NCBI GenBank assembly: GCA_008477525.1
Contig: SPDT01000008.1
Span: 1,178,001-1,242,000, forward strand
Length of the DNA: 64,000 nucleotides
Origin: Hypomyces perniciosus
Taxonomy: Eukaryota; Ascomycota; Sordariomycetes; Hypocreales; Hypocreaceae
Direction: 5' to 3'
How positions within the stretch are numbered: the stretch's first letter is position 1; each line of letters starts with the position of its first letter. This document shows positions 1 to 12,234 of the stretch, in pieces. Below the pieces are notes generated by a model that had not been told where the DNA came from, searched no databases, and saw nothing but the letters and a program-made list of their open reading frames with translations. The position numbers and the translations under genes were made by a program.

Positions 1-1247
1 CGGGTAACTGTAATTATATTATTCGGATGGTAATACGATGTGGTTTGCCTCTTTAACCTATACAACCCTCATTGCTTGCTGTCACAAAGAATCATAGCCT
101 ATCCGAACAACCCGGTTGGAAACATGACCATAAGTTCTAAATAACGACGATCAAACTGTATGCTAGCTATGAAGATGATGCTAGCACGGGCTTCCAGTTC
201 TACGTACCATCAGGGTGGCAAATGCACTGCACTGAATTGCTTCTGGCTTTGAAGCTCTGGACATGGCCACATGTCGGAGCAGTGTGGTTGGCGCACCTAT
301 AGGGAGTAAGTATTGATCGACAATCTCGGTGGAATGCTTGAGCTTGGATATATTAAATAAAAAATTAGATAGTATTGAACAAGATAATAGCTAATGACGC
401 ATTTTAAAACATACTTAACTCGGTCCTTGGCTTTATCTCTTGGGAGGTTGTTGGGGAGTGCCGCAGTGACACCGATACTGATCGCCATGACAGGTCGGAC
501 CAGATATATCCAATTATTGACACGATACGCATTTAAGACACTCCATTCTGGCTTGGGACTTTGGGACTATTAGAAAAGCAGTCCAATAGGCAATAAACAC
601 CTACGCATGAACCAAGGAGATCAGCAAAGGCGCATCTCGGCGCATCTTGGCTCAGAGGTATGCGCATTTACACGCAATCCCCCACGCTCTATCAAGACAC
701 CACATCTCAAACTCCGCCCTCGCACCGACACTACCTCCGCAATTGGGAACCGAGGAACCAATCGCTACAAGCGATACGAACGATGCACAATGCAGAGTGA
801 CCCTGTCAATGCTTGCAGGTGGCGTTATCTATTGGCGCACTCTTACAGATTGGGAAATCAACCACGCCCCACCAGCCATTCAGCCTGTTGAGAAACTGAT
901 ATGCCAAGCTGTTGACACACCTTGATAGATGGAACGAGAAGCCTTATCGTTGATGATGACACTTGTCTGCTGTACTTCGTAGGTAGTCATCCAATTCGGA
1001 TATAGGCTGACTTAGGGAGCACCACTGGAGCAGTCACTAAAATAACCATTCGCCTAGTGACGTAAGGAGGACTGGTCTTAGAATTACCATTGAATTGACA
1101 CTTTGAAGAACAGCGTCCGTGATATCCGAGAAGGCAAACTCGTTTATCCCGCCCCTCCCTCCATCTTGTCCTCAAGTCTTGTCATCCCCGCTCTTAATCC
1201 GTGCCTGCATATCCAGCATATGGCGTGTTTCTCACCGCCCTCAACAG
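1..1247. other. Intergenic, no supported gene
   Basis: I see no recognisable gene here. Short open frames on both strands lack family motifs and splice structure. The stretch is upstream of INO1 and probably contains the end of an unseen neighbour's flank plus distal promoter DNA. Confidence 0.5.
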
Positions 1248-1253
1248 CACGTG
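1248..1253. promoter_or_regulatory. CACGTG E-box upstream of INO1
   Basis: A perfect CACGTG lies about 530 bases before the INO1 start codon. In yeast INO1 is driven by the bHLH pair Ino2/Ino4 through an E-box-like element, so a bHLH site is reasonable. The flanks do not match the full yeast element, and a Cbf1-type factor is an equal candidate. Confidence 0.25.
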
Positions 1254-1581
1254 CAGCCAAGCCATTCTAGCGCTCCAACAAAGCTCTCTTGAGGACAACA
1301 CCTCGGATCTAAATCCCTCTTTCGCCCCGGCTCTCTTCTTGACTCTTTTCTTTACTCCTCACAACCAAAGAACAGAAAAAAAAAGCAGCTTCAAAAAACT
1401 AGCGAAACCTCAAACCAATTCAAATTCACAAACCTCCTGGTCGATTGCTGCTCGATTGCTATCGTCGGCTTCACCATCGCCAAACCCCTCCACCCCACCT
1501 ACTCAGGTTTCAAAGGGTAGATCGAGGCATCGCAACCTCGATCACACAAGTCGTCAAGACGTTTTCCAATCTTCTCAACTC

Positions 1582-1630
1582 GTATGTTTATTACCTATTT
1601 TCGAAACCAGCGCAATACTAACTCTCGCAG
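1582..1630 (+). other. Probable 5'UTR intron of INO1
   Basis: The donor GTATGT at 1582, a perfect TACTAAC branch site at 1616-1622 and a CGCAG acceptor ending at 1630 make a textbook 49-nt fungal intron. It lies about 150 bases before the INO1 start codon in a pyrimidine-rich leader with no plausible protein around it. I infer that it is spliced from the INO1 leader. Confidence 0.65.
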
Positions 1631-1779
1631 GGTTCATCACCCGTTTGCTGGAGCCCGCTGCTCTGCTTCCGGAGGGTTAGCGGACTCGACCTATAGCAAG
1701 TAAAGGTCGAATTTTAGAGAAAAAGACCCCGTAAACACCCTAGATATCAAGAAACTCTCGCGTCTGCCAACTCGTCAAC

Positions 1780-3475
1780 ATGGCGCCCCACGCGGAAGTT
1801 AGTACGGGCTCCTCGAACGGAACGGGCTATACCAATGGCCACGCGACGTCCACTGGTGCTGTTCGGAGCACTTTCGTCGTCAACTCCCCCAATGTCACTT
1901 ATACCGACTCGGAGATCCGATCCAAGTACACCTATCGCACCACCAGCGTCGCCACTGACGCCAATGGCAATTTTTTTGCGACTCCTAAGGAGACACTCTA
2001 CGACTTCAAGGTCGACCGCAAGGTTCCCAAGGTCGGCATGATGCTTGTCGGCTGGGGTGGTAACAACGGTACTACCGTCACTGCTGGTATCATCGCAAAC
2101 CGCCGTGGCCTTGTCTGGGACACCAAGGAGGGCGTCCAGGAAGCCAACTACTATGGCTCTGTCGTCATGAGCTCTACTGTCAAGCTCGGAACGGATGCCA
2201 AGACTAACAAGGAGATTAACATTCCTTTCCACAATCTCCTGCCCATGGTCCACCCCAACGACCTTGTCATCGGTGGGTGGGATATCAGCAAGTTGAATCT
2301 GGCCCAGGCCATGGACCGAGCCAAGGTTCTCGAACCTGCGCTGAAGGCCCACGTTCGGAAGGAGATGGCTGAGCTGGTCCCACTTCCCTCCATCTACTAT
2401 CCGGACTTCATCGCCGCCAACCAGGAGGACCGCGCTGACAATCTCATCGAGGGCTCGAAAGCCTCTATGGCCCACGTCGAGAGCATCCGTAAGGATATTC
2501 GTGACTTCAAGGCCAATAACAACCTGGACAAGGTTATTGTTCTGTGGACCGCCAACACTGAGCGCTTTGCCGACATTATTGATGGTGTCAATGACACTGC
2601 TGACAATCTTCTCAAGGCTATTGAACAGGGCCATGAGGAAGTATCTCCTTCCACCGTATTCGCCGTTGCTTGTATCCTAGAGAAGGCGCCGTTCATCAAT
2701 GGCTCTCCCCAGAATACCTTTGTTCCTGGTGCCATTGAGCTGGCTGAGAAGCACAATGCATACATCGGCGGCGATGACTTCAAGTCGGGCCAGACCAAGA
2801 TGAAGTCGGCTCTCGTCGACTTCCTCATCAACGCTGGTATTAAGTTGACTTCCATCGCCAGCTACAACCACCTTGGCAACAACGATGGCAAGAACTTGAG
2901 CTCCCAGAAGCAGTTCCGCTCCAAGGAAATTTCGAAGTCCAACGTGGTGGATGATATGGTTGAGGCCAATAACATCCTTTACAAGAAGGGCGAGCACCCG
3001 GACCACTGTGTTGTCATCAAGTACATGCCCTCTGTTGGTGACAATAAGCGTGCCCTGGATGAGTACTATGCTGAGATCTTCCTTGGTGGACACCAGACCA
3101 TTTCGTAAGTATTGATTCGTGTTTTCAATAGTATATAGCCGTTCTTGGTGCTGACTAGTATACAGCTTGTTCAACATCTGCGAAGACTCTCTTCTTGCTT
3201 CGCCTCTCATCATCGACCTCGTTGTCGTTGCTGAGATGATGACTCGCATCCAATGGAAGGCCGCCTCCAGCGACGGCGTCAACACCGCCGAGTTCCGGAA
3301 CTTCCACAGTGTTCTGAGCGTCCTCAGCTACATGCTGAAGGCCCCGCTGACTCCTCCGGGAACTCCGGTCGTGAACGCACTTGCCAAGCAGCGTGCGGCG
3401 TTGACCAACATCTTCCGTGCTTGCGTTGGACTCGAGCCTGAGTCTGAGATGACCCTTGAGCACAAACTCTTCTAA
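1780..3475 (+). CDS. INO1: Myo-inositol-1-phosphate synthase
   Basis: This enzyme converts glucose-6-phosphate to myo-inositol-3-phosphate in an NAD-dependent reaction in the cytosol. It is the committed step of inositol and phosphatidylinositol synthesis. The Rossmann glycine motif GWGGNNG is at about residues 91-97. The family signatures [11 protein letters not shown] and KSGQTKMKS follow, and the second exon carries the conserved C-terminal domain. One intron (3105-3165, GTAAGT...ACAG) joins GGHQTIS to LFNICEDS in frame. The product is 544 residues, against 533 for the yeast enzyme. The first in-frame ATG of the open frame is used and gives the short Ser/Gly/Thr-rich leader usual in fungi. 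The probable leader intron and the E-box upstream may bear on its control. Identification is essentially certain. Confidence 0.97.
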
Positions 3476-3972
3476 GGAGAGCGGCTGACAGTGCGCAAGT
3501 ACATAGTTATTCGTTGATTTGGATTAAGGAGGATATAAGAATTTTGGACAGTCTTTACCGATATTATGCTATAAAATAGGTAGAATCGGCGCCAGGGCTA
3601 TTATACTAGCTGCCAATTGAACTATGCCGTCTCTCCACCATATAATACGTCCATTCTTTCGTGTCATTGAGTCCCCATGGCTGTAAAAGTGGTGATGCAG
3701 ATATGTGAGAGCTGAACAAATAATCATGGGCTGGCTGGCTGCTTTGGGAACTTCCATCATGGTGGGTGTTGATTGCGGGGAGCCGATTGGGCGTCACGCG
3801 TTACCGAGATGCGTCGCGTCAGGGCGCGTCAAATTCTCCACACTCTTTAACGTCTCTCAGCCACCACCTTGTAAAGGCCCCATACCATTCCCCGACTTCA
3901 TATTTCCACTATCAACACAATTACATCACATTACCCAGAAGTTGTGACATAATTTTGCCATTGAAGTCGACA
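3476..3972. other. INO1-MRC1 intergenic region
   Basis: This holds the INO1 3' end and the MRC1 promoter and leader. An open frame runs into MRC1 from 3766, but the conserved protein begins at 3973. I see nothing else in it. Confidence 0.5.
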
Positions 3973-6900
3973 ATGGCTTCGTCGCGCTCCTCTACTCCCG
4001 CGTCTCGCGGCGCAACTCCAGAATTGCTAACGCCGCGGTCGAAAATCAGGGCGCTGCTTGCTCCCCTGGAGAGTAGCGACGAGGAGGATGGTGCCCAGAA
4101 GTCTTCGACGAAGAAGATATCACCAAAACACAGCCCGAAACGACAGGAAGCCGACGACGATTCTGGTTCGGATGTTCCACTCAGACCTAGAGGGAAACTT
4201 GCGTCCCGAATGCAAGGCGCCACTGTCACAACAAGGGAACCGGAAACTTCTGTTACCACAGAGACTGCCAGAGACCGTGTCAAGAAAATGCTGGAGCATG
4301 GAGAAGAGGAGGCTGAGCGGACACTTGATACCGAAATGGCAGACGTCGATGAAGAAGATGAACTCCCAGTAGCTCCTCGACGATTAAAACGCCGGCCCCC
4401 TCGAGAAGCCTCACCAGATGCCACAGTCCTACCTCCCAGATCACCGAGCCCTGGGCTCTTTGTTTCCTCTCCAGTGCGCCCATCTCCCACAAAGACCATT
4501 GGAAACCAATCAGATTCAGAAAACGAACTCCCCGCTGTTAAATCAGATCGCTTTAAGGCTCTAGTCGAAAGAAAACGCCAGGAGCGTCTCGCACGAGAGG
4601 CTGAGGAGGAGGCCCGCAGGGAAGAGCGGAGAGCTAAGCAAGAGAAGCTCGCTTCTGAGCTTGAGCAGCTGGATTCAGACGATGGCAACACCTCAAGCAT
4701 CACGGATGACGAAGGCGGGCGACAACTCACACAGCAGGCCCGTCCTACGAGGAAGGCTAGCAAAAAGGCAATCGAGGAGATGAACCGAGAGACGCAGCGA
4801 ATGGCGAGAAGCATGCAACTGGCCCACGAGGCTAAGACACGAAAGAAGCTTACCAAGGAGAGCCTTTTCGAACGATTCAACTTCAAGCCAGCTGGGGCGT
4901 CTCTGTTGCCTCCAGAACCACCAGCGAACAGCTCGAGCCGACCAGCCACGCCCCGATCAGATGCAGAGATGCCGGACAAAGACACACCACCCAGCTCACC
5001 ACCGGTGGAAGAGACGGAGAAGCAGGACACTACCCAAGAACATGCTGGTATGGACGTTCAGATGGGTGAAGCGGCGAACGAAAATTCGAATGAAGACCTT
5101 CCATGCCTAGACGACGTGTTGGCTGCCCCTCCAAAACTAGACAAAGGCAAGGGCAAGGAGCCGGCTATCCAGGTTGAAGTTAGCAAGTCTGCTGTACAGC
5201 CCAAGCGCCGTGTCCGCGTTCGACTGCCCATTCCATCCACCAAGCTTGTCCAGGTTGAGTCAGATGATGAGCTGGAAATTACTGCGACAACAAAGGACAA
5301 GATAAATGCTGTTTTTGACAGCATCCCGACCAAGAAGTCGCTGGAGTCACAGTCTTTGCAGGCACTGCGGGCTCTCGCTAACCTCAGGTCTCCCGGTAAA
5401 GACAAACGACGTAAGGGCGAGCATGAAGGCATGACTCCCGGAGAACTCCAAAGCTATCTACATCAAAAGGCAAAGGAGCAGGCAAAATCGGAGCGAGACC
5501 GACGGCTTGAGACACTCAAGGCTCAGGGGGTCGTCATCCAAACTTCAGAGGAGCGTGAACGCCAAATGCAAGAGGTCGAGGACATCCTAGCCAAGGCCCG
5601 AGAGGAAGATAAAAAGCTGAGGCAGGAAGAACGAGCTGCCGCGAAGAAGGAAAGGGAGGAGAATGGCGAGGCTGATCCACTGGCTTGGGATGACAGTGAT
5701 GATGAGGAATATGACGGGGCCAATGATGCAGATGAAGAGGGATCTGCAATAGAACTTTCAGGATCTGAGGAAGAATATGACGAGGAAGAAGAGGAAAAAG
5801 ATGAAGATGTGGTGGCAGGCACTGCTCTCTTCGAAACAGAGGCGGATGACGCAGAGTCAGAAACCTCAGAGGGAGGTCCAAACGATGAAGACAAGGAGGT
5901 GGAAGATGAAGATACCGAGGTGTTGCCATTCATGAAGCGGAAGCGAGCACGGAACAAGGCGGCTATTCTCTCTGATGATGAGGGTGAAGTCTCTATCGAA
6001 GCTACGCCGAGGCATCCAAAGGCTACACCGATTGCTCCAGCCCCCGTTTCTCCGGCTGTGCCCACTTCAGTCCTGCGATCAGCCAAGAAGACATTCATTC
6101 CTGGGCTTCCTGTTCAAGGGCCTGCTGGCCTAGGCCTTACCCAAATTTTTGCAGGAACTATGGATGACACGCAGAAGAGCCAGGCTGGTGGGCTCACCCA
6201 GTCGATGATGCCCGACTTTGACCACTTCCCTGATTCCAACTTTTCCGCTGCGATGGACGATGATATTGAGGACATGATTGTTGACTCCCAGCGAGACGAG
6301 ACCCAGAAGAGAACGCAAGGTGTCCAGTTTAGCTTAGCACAGACCCAGATGCATGGCCTGGACAGCCTTCTCCGGGATGGCCTCTACTCACAAATGTCTG
6401 AACTGATTGAGCCTTCTCAAGATGGCGGGTTCCAGGAGCACACACCGCTCAAGAAGAGGTTTGTCGAGCCACCTTTCTCTACGGTGGAAACCGTGGCGGT
6501 CGAGCAGCAAGGGGATACTATTCATGATTCTCCGCTCATTCGCAGGGGTAGACTTCGACGAAAGATAGACATATCATCTATCGAGGAGGAAGCGTCTATT
6601 CCTCTGAGTGGTGACAAAGAAGAGACAGTGAAGACTTCTGAGACCGCTTTCAGCATCCTGAAGGACAGTGCCAGGCAGGAGAAGCAGAAACAACTTGCTG
6701 AAGACTTCAACCGAAAGAAGAGTAAGGCTAAGGAAATGGTGGAGGAGCAGGCCGAGGAATCCGAGGATGAGTATGCCGGCCTGGGCGGAGCAGACGGTGA
6801 GGACAGTGATAATGACTCTGCTGCGTCTGTCCATGATATCATCGACGATGCTGCTGGCAATGGTGATGATGAGCGTAAGCTGGCTGCATTCTATGCGTAA

Positions 6901-7962
6901 GTTTCCCTTCCCCCTTTTGTGAACGACATGGCTAACAATCTCAGTGACCGGGAGCGAGAAAACGATGAGAAGGCAGTGGAGAAGCTTTACAAGGACATTA
7001 CGTCTGGAGCGCTCCGTCGCAAGCGTGGAGGCGACTATGACCTCTCAGACTCCGATGATGGCGGCGAGGCCCGTCGCAGAATGAAGCGCCGCCAGTTTGC
7101 CAAGATGCAAAAGGCTCTCTTCGCCGATGAGCGTGTCAAGAAGATAGCCGAAGATCCTGGTAACCAGGCCTTCTTGCGCACGATTGAAGATAGGGGTAGT
7201 GATGATGAGATGGGCTTCCTGGACATCGTGGATGCACCGCCATCACAGACAGATGAGTCTCAGTCTCGCGAGGACAGTCCTGCTCAGCCGGAGCAACAGC
7301 AAAAGACCATTCCCGACAGCCAGCCGCGGAAACCTCTCGGCTCTGCTGAAGAGAACAGGGCTCCAGCTCACGCGAGGAGGACTAAAGACGGGAAGAAGCC
7401 ATCCAACATTGGCGAAGTTCGCGAAACGCTGTCTGATCTGCTGGATGATCGACACGGCTCTATCATCCCGGCAACCGAGGTCGGCTCCGACAGTGAGGAT
7501 GAGGAGAACACAACCTCCCGAAGCAACAAAGAGAATCAATCACCCAACTCTCGCCGCACGCGCAACGTTGTCGTTGACCGCATCAGCCTCAAGCGCAACG
7601 CATCCTCTACCGGATCTAATACCAACCGCCTCGCCTTCTCCACAACCGCATCATCCTCATCATCCTTCAAAGTACCCGCTCTGCTCCGCCGGGCAACGAC
7701 AAACTCATCGCTCATATCGGGTTCAGCAGCGAGCACATCAACTTCGACAACCACGCCTGGTAGTGCTGGTGGGTTTGGTGAAGAGGCAAAGATCAAGAAG
7801 GGCGCAGGCAAGAAGAGTGGTGTCAACGGCTTTGCTAGGGATAGTGAAAGAAATGCGAGAATGCAGGAGAATGAGCGGAGGAGACAGGAGAAGAAGGTCC
7901 GCGGCGCGGAGAGCAGAGTTGGACTTGTAGGTGGGCTGTTGGGTAAGGGATCGTTTGAGTGA
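3973..7962 (+). CDS. MRC1: DNA replication checkpoint mediator Mrc1/Claspin
   Basis: Mrc1 travels with the replication fork, couples the helicase to polymerase epsilon and passes the Mec1/ATR signal to the checkpoint kinase. The predicted protein is 1313 residues, highly charged and low in complexity, as expected. A central cluster of SQ/TQ sites (DDTQKSQ, LTQSMM, RTQGVQ, LAQTQM, EPSQDG) gives the kinase target region. The conserved MRC1 domain near residues 975-1060 contains LRRKRGGDYDLSDSDD and the basic stretch before QAFLRTIEDR. A 48-nt intron (6897-6944) is removed in frame. I chose the ATG at 3973 because MASSRSSTPASRG matches the usual start. The open frame extends upstream to 3766, but that part is not conserved in character. 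The DELPxL-like acidic N-terminus and the SQ/TQ cluster are seen. The fork role is family knowledge. Confidence 0.9.
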
Positions 7963-8369
7963 ACATGGAAATGGCATTGGATGACTGGCATGACGGAGTT
8001 TCCGGTACTACACAACAATGATGATGTTCTGGCGTTTGGGATAGGTAGGGTTTGTGAGGGTAGGATGACGGAGTTAGGATGGCATTTACAAAGAAGGCAT
8101 GACAACATTTGGGAAGTCATAGCTAGGATGTATTGATGGTATTTGTTATGATGTTTACTGAAGTTTGACCTTTTGAAGTCCTGTCGTACAATTCCCACTG
8201 CAAAAGATCGACTTTCCCGTTAATGCGAGGAAGATAGAAGAATTTGACTTTATTTTTCAGCCAATCCTATCGTTCACCAGTTGGACTTTATTTTTGACGC
8301 CTCACCCCAAACTGATAACCCCCCATTAGGTAGTCCTGCGCTCCGTGATAGAGTGTGATTCGACTCGCC
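7963..8369. other. Intergenic between convergent genes
   Basis: A 3' flank shared by MRC1 and the convergent STAND pseudogene. I see nothing recognisable in it. Confidence 0.5.
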
Positions 8370-11300
8370 CTATATTATATTATAACCGTTAGGCATCAAG
8401 TTCGATGGAAGCGGAACTGTCTGGGGTAGTACTCCGTACTGTCTTTCATTTCCCCCCTCCTGCCGTAGGTACTCGTCCAAAAGATCGATTGGTACCATCT
8501 GTTGGTACCGCGGAAAGTTTCTGTTCATCGCATCACGCATCTCAAGCTCTATGAGTTCACCCTGGTTGTTATTCTGGGGCGTGTTTGCGGTGGATGCAGC
8601 TGCAGACCCAGCTGCGGAACCATCTAGCTTGTTGTCGGTATAACCATAACGATCGTCCAACCCCAATCCAAAATCAGGCGAACCCTGGGACACATCTTTT
8701 TCTTCTGTTCTAGGACCAGGCGTTGACTGAGGATGCTTCCTAATAGTTTTTCGTGGTGGAGTTGCAGTTACGTCGATGTGACACTTGACTTTGTGTTCCT
8801 TCAAAGTCCTAGCAGAAGTAAATGGTGGGTATTGGCAGGCCAGAACGTCGCAGACAAATCTTTGATGGCCAGCCTCATGTGCAAGTTGAAGGTCTTCATT
8901 GTCGAATCCCATTGCAGCATAGGGACATGACCATAGCCGGCAGGTAAACGCAGTTTTCCTGAATTCCTGTCTGAAGCTTTCTAGCTCCTGGAGGCTGACG
9001 CTAGGATAGCTGCGCGTCTCAAGGAGCTTCTTGATCGTGAATTGGTAGTTCAGTCGGAGGGATTTTAGGTCCGTAATACTGATTAATTCCGTAGAAATCC
9101 CTGCCCAGCATTAGTAAATGGTTCCAAGAAAAGGTTGGGTTATGCTACCTTCATCTGGTGGAGTGGCTCTTAAAAAACTTGTCCGCCGTTCTAAGAGAAT
9201 AGCCCTCGCTACCCGATATAATGCATCGTTGTGTTGCATTAAGTGAACAAGCCGATCATCGAGCATGTTTGAGTCGACATCATTACTCTCATCTTCGGAA
9301 TTCACAGTCCACTCTTCGAGAGCTGCTGCCACCTCGCAAGATATTTGAAGAAATTTTGGGTACATGGGGTAGGCATCAGTAGAAGCAGCCATTGTCAGAA
9401 CATATCCAACCCAATGTTCCATGGCGTACGTTTGAAACCCTTGGATGCCACGCAGAATATGACAAAGTCGGGAATGATCTGGGTAGGATGGCGAAAATAC
9501 CCGAATGCCTGAAAGTAGGCATGTAGCTGTTGCCAATCCATGTTCAGATATCGCGGCATGTTCATCTAACACTATGTTGCTTTCGTGGCTCTGTAAGTAG
9601 CTAGTTCAGTCAGCAAGGATGCCGGTAAGGATGAATTATCGGAAAGCATACTCTTTGACAGACACGTGAATAAATGCGAAAGTCGAGTCACGTCTCCTCT
9701 CTACCATAGGAGAGCACATGTTGAACAGGTATGATGGGGCAAGCTCGCTGATGTTGGGGTTACCTGAGCTGAAGGCTAAGGCGGATCGAAATTCAGCCAT
9801 TCGGAGAGGTCGTTTCGCAAATGCAATCCATCCTAGAATTGATTTCATTCGTGTCATGGAACGCTCGTCGAAGTGCGACGTTACTTGTGACAGAATTTTC
9901 CCGTAGCTGTCTTCCATGTTAGCAGTGTTGACCAACTTTCTCGATTTCCTAACGCACAATTCTTTCAACTTTTGCGGCAGGGCTTCTGCAACGCCAAGGA
10001 TTTCGTCTCGTTCATAGAAAATGTTATGTGCAAGATACTCCAAGACAAGTCTTGCCCAGAGAAACATTCCTAGGCCTAGTTAGCAGCAGAAATAGTATCG
10101 AAGAATGGGGATATCGTCACTTACCATCCGCCTTTTTAGCAATGCGAATCTCCATTGCTTCCATGTCGTCATCACTTATTCCCATCTGGAGGAATCGCGA
10201 CCTAAGAGTGGCAAGCCTTCGCGACGCGTAAGATCGAATTGCTCTTTCTAGGCTTTCCTTTTCGTCCGAAAGTGATATCTGGTCTTTGTGTCTTGCCTTC
10301 TTGGCAATTGCATCGGAAAGGTGGGTTGATAGAAACACTTTGCAAACCGTTGATCCAGATTGAAGTGCATCAGTTACAATCCGTTGCAACTGGTTCATGG
10401 TTTTGATATGGATATCGCTGTCACATTCGTCCAAGCCGTCCAGGATGATGTGGATGACGCCGCACCGATGAGCTCACGAAGGAGCTGCTCAAGCACCTGA
10501 GGGGTTGGCGACTTTTTTTTCAACACGAGCTTATCGTAGCCATAGGCAACTAGGTCTGAGTTGGACCGAATCAGCTGGGCAAGGATGGATTTCAAGATTT
10601 GCTCGTAGTCTTTGGAGGACACATACGAGTAGGTGCAAAAGTGAGTAATGACCAAGGACTGCCCGCCAGCCTTCAAAAAGGTAGCGATCTGTGTGGCCAA
10701 GACACTCTTACCACTTCCCAGGGATCCGTGGAGAAGTAGAAATGATGAATCTTGACCGCATCGCATCCAGGCTTGAACCTTGGGTTGTTTGAGTATCCAG
10801 TCGCAAGTTCCTGGGTTATCCACAGCTTCAGAAGCAATGGATTCAAATATCTTCAGCTGATCAGATTCGTCCAACTTCAGCCATCCAACAAGAGCAAGGT
10901 ATTGAGATGCTGTTAACTCGACATCGTCTTTCTCCAGTTTGTCAATAGTCTCTTGTCTCCAGCTTTCGAGCTTTTCCCTCATGTCTCGTGCCTCGGATAT
11001 GTTTATCGCGTTGGTGGTATTGTCGATCAGCTTCTCGTGGCGCTGTAAATCGTCATATATGATCTCCAGACGTCTCTGAAAGCGGCCCCATGAAGTCAAG
11101 AAGAAGCGCTGCCAGCCTGTGGGGTGTCAGAACCATTTGCTATTTTGGGATGCGTCGCAAAATGTCCTTACAGTTCCTGCGCACAAACTGATACGCTGCT
11201 TTGTGAAACTGGAGAATATCTGAATAGAAAATTGCCAGGGCCTGCTGAACATCTGGGTTATTCGCAAAGCCTTGGTTAAATATTTTGAACCTGGCTAGAG

Positions 11301-11766
11301 GCTCGGCTATTTTATCATAGGCTTTTATGATCTTTTCGAAGGCATCGACGTATTATGAGGCAATCTGGCATTCGGGTGAAGATCAAATTAGCACTTTTGG
11401 ATATACTTTCCAATGCTGGTAGTAAGAAGATATTTGAAAGGATGTGCGGGTTTGTTTGCTTACCTTGAGGATCACCTTCATGGGTGACCAAATAGACGAC
11501 ATATATGGCGTTCCAACGCAGAGGACTTCGATAGACTTTGAATAGAAGTCCATTCCTGTGAAAACGGCCGAGAGCCTTCGCATATTTCGCAGCGACTGGC
11601 GTGCAGCAAGTTGGCCCTCGATTTGATAAGCAGCCTGTCGCACATCTTCAAGCGTGGTGTTCTTGACGCTGGCACGATCATCGGCTGAAATGACACGTTC
11701 CAGGTCCTCGAATGCTTTCCTAATGGTGTCTTGAGCGGGTAAAGATACCCGAGCTGTCAGTGGCAT
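8370..11766 (-). pseudogene. Broken fungal STAND protein (NACHT-type NTPase, zinc-finger tail)
   Basis: The gene has the layout of fungal STAND proteins, NLR-like signalling ATPases involved in incompatibility and immune-type responses. The N-terminal helical domain contains SLRNMRRLSAVFTGMD and VLCVGTPYMSSIW. A P-loop follows (HGSLGSGKSVLATQ), then Walker B (IILDGLDECD), the FLWARLVLEYL segment, the helical relay (FIHVSVK, EHGLATATCLL) and a C-terminal C2H2-like module (FTCRLWSCPY, FVCDVLACQY, HKVKCH). Introns at 11463-11365, 11171-11117, 10124-10070, 9651-9589 and 9148-9101 keep frame. Two lesions break it. An in-frame TAA (11355-11353) sits in the conserved IAS-stop-YVDAFEK segment. One frame change near 10455, between the P-loop and Walker B, also looks shortened against homologs I remember. 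CAA to TAA is the transition expected from RIP. A downstream acceptor at 11332 could skip the stop but would lose about 12 conserved residues. The start at 11766 is the usual one for the family. Confidence 0.75.
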
Positions 11767-12234
11767 GGTTGCGTGGAACAAGCAACTGGACTTTGCCTGG
11801 CTGGTCGTCGCCAACGGGGTAACCTTGTGAGGGAATAGAATGGTGCGTTGAGGCCCGACTCCGAGAAAGTGAACGTCATGATATGTACTCCGTATGTTAC
11901 ACAGCATTTTTGTCGACTGCGGTTTCATGACTTCGCCACAAACCCATGCGGCCTCCTGATACATAGCCCACCTACAAAGATACTGCTGCAGGTTGGGCAT
12001 CTGCGGGCCATACGGCAAGGCACCATTGGCTACAGACCAAAGTGAGGCTGAATGCCGAGATGACTTTGCTGGCGGCCCATACCAGCGACCCAGGCGTGTG
12101 TCTCTGAAGGCCCATATAGAGAGAAAACACAACAGCCAGGGCCGACGAGCTGATGGTCTTGTTCGCAGTCTGAGTCTGGGGACAACAAGCACCCAGAAGG
12201 CCCGGAAATTAGGGCCCGATCAAGCGCTGGAGCC
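11767..12234. other. Shared divergent promoter, STAND / SNF2 genes
   Basis: 468 bases separate the start codons of the head-to-head STAND pseudogene and the SNF2 helicase. It contains one GTACTCCGTATG motif near 11886. Open frames running through it are extensions of the flanking genes and have no features of their own. Confidence 0.5.

Noticed and set aside
1201..1680. 159-codon plus-strand ORF before INO1
   Set aside because: It starts with GTG, has low-complexity Ser/Thr/Pro composition and spans a perfect intron signal. It fits the INO1 leader better than a protein.
3766..3972. Upstream extension of the MRC1 reading frame
   Set aside because: The frame is open but the residues are not Mrc1-like. 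The usual start sequence is at 3973.
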